DNA of 64,000 bases from positions 124,001 to 188,000 of the forward strand of contig JAHLLD010000006.1 of the NCBI GenBank assembly GCA_020444325.1. Reading direction: 5' to 3'. Position 1 is the stretch's first letter; each line of letters begins with the position of its first letter. This document shows, one piece after another, positions 62,253-64,000 of the stretch. The notes beneath the pieces were generated by a model. It did not search any database. It had not been told where the DNA came from and saw only the letters and a program-made list of their open reading frames with translations. The DNA is from a bacterium (GTDB taxonomy: Bacteria > Bacteroidota > Ignavibacteria > SZUA-365). A program made the translations under genes and the position numbers.

Positions 62253-62888
62253 CTAATCGTCATAAACATGTTCCAGCGTCCAGTACAGGAATTCCAGGGG
62301 ACGCGTCCTTCTCTCCGACGCAATGACATTCCCTTCCGCGTTCACAAGATAGATATTGCCCTGTAACGACTGCGGTGACGGGAAGAGCCGTTTCTCGAAC
62401 GAAGAAGAATCGAAATCCGCGACAAAACCGGGCAAGCTCCACCCCGCCTTTTGCACCTCATCCCAGGATGCGTTGTACGTGCTGTCTCTGTAATAGAGGA
62501 ACACGAACTTGAGTTCCACCCTCGCATACTGCTGATGAAGAAGGTGGTAAAACGCGTATTGCTGTTCTTCCGTGGTGGCCGAAACAAGTGCCAACAGATA
62601 GGGATGACCTTGAAGTGAGTCCCCGGTGAGAACCTTCTGGTCGTCACCGATAGACATCAATCGAAAATTGCCGATGGGATATTCCCTTGCCGGACGGTCC
62701 ATTGTATCTTCCCAGGCATCACGCGTTTCCGGGAAAAACACTGCGAACATGGAGAGATCCGATTCAAGTTCATCGATTGCAGCCTGCAGCTGCGGACTCA
62801 AGTCCGAACCCTCAATGGAGCCGCGTCCCCCATCCGAACACGCACAGACCAACGCGACGGCGATACATAACACTGTTCGTAGAACCAT
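62253..62888 (-). CDS. Hypothetical lipoprotein with thioredoxin-like features
   Basis: A 211-residue lipoprotein: MVLRTVLCIAVALVCAC with lipobox VCAC, then a helical segment (LQAAIDELESDLSMFAVFF) and an alpha/beta domain with strands LKFVFLYYRDS and GNIYLVNAEGNVIASERRTRPLEFLYWTL. This recalls the C-terminal 'P...LVD.EG.V' strand of AhpC/TSA-thioredoxin-like proteins but without visible redox cysteines. It lies downstream of the toxin-antitoxin pair on the same strand. Function unknown. Confidence 0.76.
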   Translation of the reverse strand: MVLRTVLCIAVALVCACSDGGRGSIEGSDLSPQLQAAIDELESDLSMFAVFFPETRDAWEDTMDRPAREYPIGNFRLMSIGDDQKVLTGDSLQGHPYLLALVSATTEEQQYAFYHLLHQQYARVELKFVFLYYRDSTYNASWDEVQKAGWSLPGFVADFDSSSFEKRLFPSPQSLQGNIYLVNAEGNVIASERRTRPLEFLYWTLEHVYDD

Positions 62889-62947
62889 GATGCTCTCTAT
62901 CGCAGTATGACAGACTTCCAGTAGTAAGATAATTTATCGGTTGAAAT

Positions 62948-63304
62948 TCAGGAAAGTCCGAACACCGCCTTGAGTGCGCGGTCGATTGCCTCGAGGTGCC
63001 GTGCTTCGAGTGTGCCACGAATGCGGACCAGGCGCTGCCTGTGATCAACGGGACGCGTTTGCAGACAGTCTGCCAGTGACAGCTTGTCCAGCCCGTTTTC
63101 CTCCGAAGGGTTGATCTCGACATTCGTGAGTATTTCCGCTTTTTTCTCCGTCCACCCTGTGAGAGGCACTACCTGCAAAACCGGAAGCCTTCGGCTGTAT
63201 ATTTCATTGGTCACAATGACGCAGGGACGAACTTTGCCAGACTCCGAACCGCGTACCGGTTCGAGGTTAATGTCGATGACCATTCCGCGTCGTAAACTGT
63301 TCAT
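62948..63304 (-). CDS. MazF/PemK-family toxin (endoribonuclease)
   Basis: A 118-residue toxin. The start at 63304 (MNSLRRGMVIDINLEPVRGSESGKVRPCVIV) overlaps the antitoxin stop by ATGA; a longer frame would begin inside the antitoxin. MazF hallmarks are RRGMV...L.PVRGSE.GK.RPCVIVTN, PVLQVVPLTG and the C-terminal LSLADCLQTRPVDHRQRLVRIRGTL. Such toxins cleave mRNA at short motifs and are neutralised by the cognate antitoxin. Cotranscribed with the upstream RHH protein. Confidence 0.93.
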   Translation of the reverse strand: MNSLRRGMVIDINLEPVRGSESGKVRPCVIVTNEIYSRRLPVLQVVPLTGWTEKKAEILTNVEINPSEENGLDKLSLADCLQTRPVDHRQRLVRIRGTLEARHLEAIDRALKAVFGLS

Positions 63305-63534
63305 CCGGGCCACTGCGTCGCTGCGTCTTCGGTCCATTCTTTCATCTCTTCATCCCCATCGTACACCTCAGCGTAAAGCTCCGCAGACGCTTCCAAGCGC
63401 TGCCGCTCAAGTTCCGAGGAAAACAAATCCAGGGCCGCTCTCACAAGTGCGCTCTTATCCTTGAAACCATACCTCTTGCACTGCTCGAGAACACGCAGAT
63501 GTGACTCGTCGATACTGAATTTGGCCTGTTTCAT
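63301..63534 (-). CDS. Ribbon-helix-helix antitoxin
   Basis: A 77-residue protein that begins MKQAKFSIDESHLRVLEQCKRYGFKDKSALVRAALDLF, an MetJ/CopG-type ribbon-helix-helix with the N-terminal strand and two helices, followed by a longer acidic tail (ELYAEVYDGDEEMKEWTEDAATQW) for binding the toxin. The start at 63534 is preceded by GAGGGGG; the longer frame covers operator sequence. It overlaps the MazF gene as ATGA. Autoregulation through the inverted repeat at 63565-63589 is expected. Confidence 0.9.
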   Translation of the reverse strand: MKQAKFSIDESHLRVLEQCKRYGFKDKSALVRAALDLFSSELERQRLEASAELYAEVYDGDEEMKEWTEDAATQWPG

Positions 63535-63564
63535 CGCAACAACCCCCTCGTTCAGGGCTCTGTT

Positions 63565-63589
63565 ATTGGGTCCTGTTATTGGACCCAAT
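63565..63589. promoter_or_regulatory. Inverted repeat, likely toxin-antitoxin operator
   Basis: ATTGGGTCC (63565-63573) and GGACCCAAT (63581-63589), 7-base spacer, 31 bases upstream of the antitoxin start. Position and symmetry fit a ribbon-helix-helix operator. Confidence 0.65.
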
Positions 63590-63671
63590 CTAGGGACTAC
63601 GATGATAAATATCAAACCCTAAAAAACACGTGAGTGCCGTCGTCAGAGGTCATGCACATACAAAACAGCAA

Positions 63672-63752
63672 TTTTAACATATGTTAAAACTCGGCGAATA
63701 AAATTTTAACACATGTTAAAACTCAGTAGGCGAATTTTAACATGTGTTAAAA
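63672..63752. repeat. Three 18-bp palindromes, TTTTAACAYRTGTTAAAA
   Basis: Palindromic copies at 63672-63689, 63704-63721 and 63735-63752, with starts 32 and 31 bp apart (three helical turns). Arms TTTTAACA/TGTTAAAA are invariant; the centre varies (TA, CA, TG). Lies between the antitoxin gene and the kinase gene; no gene is within it. Confidence 0.88.
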
Positions 63753-63764
63753 TATGGGAAACGG

Positions 63765-64000
63765 CTACTTCGGCAGCGCGATGGTGAACACCGTACCTTC
63801 GCCGTCAGTGCTGTCGAAGTGCATACGGCCGCCGTGGCCCTTGACCACAGTTTCATAGCTGAGTGAAAGGCCCAGTCCGGTTCCCACTCCTGTGGGCTTG
63901 GTCGTGAAGAAGGGCTCGAGCACCTTGGCCTTGATATCATCGGGAATGCCGGATCCGTTGTCGGAGATTCGCACGATGACGGCGTCGCCTTCCAATGCGG
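63765..64000 (-). CDS. Histidine kinase, C-terminal HATPase part (5' end outside window)
   Basis: About 78 residues of the catalytic ATP-binding domain of a sensor histidine kinase: VIVRISDNGSGIPDDIKAKV (G1), LEPFFTTKPTGVGTGLGLSLSYETVVKGHGG (F and G2 boxes), and the final VFTIALPK. The sensory and dimerisation parts lie beyond 64000. The gene is followed, on the same strand, by the palindrome array at 63672-63752 and the toxin-antitoxin pair. Confidence 0.92.
   Translation of the reverse strand, partial: ALEGDAVIVRISDNGSGIPDDIKAKVLEPFFTTKPTGVGTGLGLSLSYETVVKGHGGRMHFDSTDGEGTVFTIALPK

Noticed and set aside
63672-63752. Palindrome array considered as a CRISPR array
   Set aside because: Units are only 18 bp and palindromic, spacers are 13-14 bases and similar to each other, and no cas gene is present.

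Overview
The window reads as one contiguous stretch of a GC-moderate (roughly mid-50s % G+C by eye) Gram-negative chromosome from the Bacteroidota/Chlorobiota (FCB) group. The main reason is at least seven secreted proteins that end in a type IX secretion C-terminal sorting domain (NxPNP...LYDxLGR...G.Y.YRL pattern), together with many 'xxxAC'-type lipoproteins, Omp28-like proteins, a DUF5777 beta-barrel next to a YceI protein, and a Reg_prop/Y_Y_Y sensor kinase. Several promoters look sigma70-like (TTGACA-N17-TATGCT) rather than the classical Bacteroides -33/-7 type, which would fit an Ignavibacteria/Kapabacteria-like or Rhodothermota-like lineage; the exact lineage cannot be fixed from the sequence.

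Layout. 1-4 kb: end of a cytochrome b gene overlapping an 11-haem cytochrome c gene (a quinol-oxidising bc-type complex), then a DUF2339-like membrane protein and a compact array of TTC/GAA-loop mini-hairpins. 4.3-7.4 kb: a methyltransferase, a lipoprotein and two paralogous small cytosolic proteins behind near-identical promoters. 7.4-23.8 kb: two large sensor kinases interspersed with type IX-exported proteins, a DinB-like protein and small hypotheticals. 24-32 kb: a type IX-exported protein divergent from an AraC-type regulator, with a repeated palindrome between them; a lipoprotein; and a 1,635-residue LamG/Ig-like surface protein. 32-39.3 kb: an SLC13-type transporter, an MscS channel, and the arginine genes argB-argD-argC-argJ ending in a strong terminator. 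39.4-48.6 kb: small proteins (dimeric alpha-beta barrel, GIY-YIG-like), a GIN-domain lipoprotein, an Omp28-like protein, a TonB-dependent receptor with a copper-receptor signature, several unknown envelope proteins and a DUF116 protein.

48.6-51.4 kb is a minus-strand operon of two small haem lipoproteins, a DUF5777 barrel, a YceI protein and an OB-fold protein. 51.6-59.4 kb is a four-gene minus-strand operon: a 1,522-residue fusion (adenylate-forming synthetase, long unassigned middle, GNAT acetyltransferase), a methyltransferase, a PP-loop ATP pyrophosphatase, and a NodU/CmcH-type carbamoyltransferase. This looks like a small, possibly undescribed, tailoring or biosynthetic system and is the most interesting locus here. 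59.4-64 kb: a type IX-exported BNR-repeat protein, a HEAT-like protein, a lipoprotein, a MazF/RHH toxin-antitoxin pair with an inverted repeat and a three-copy palindrome array upstream, and the end of another histidine kinase.

I saw no tRNA, rRNA, CRISPR array, transposase or phage genes.
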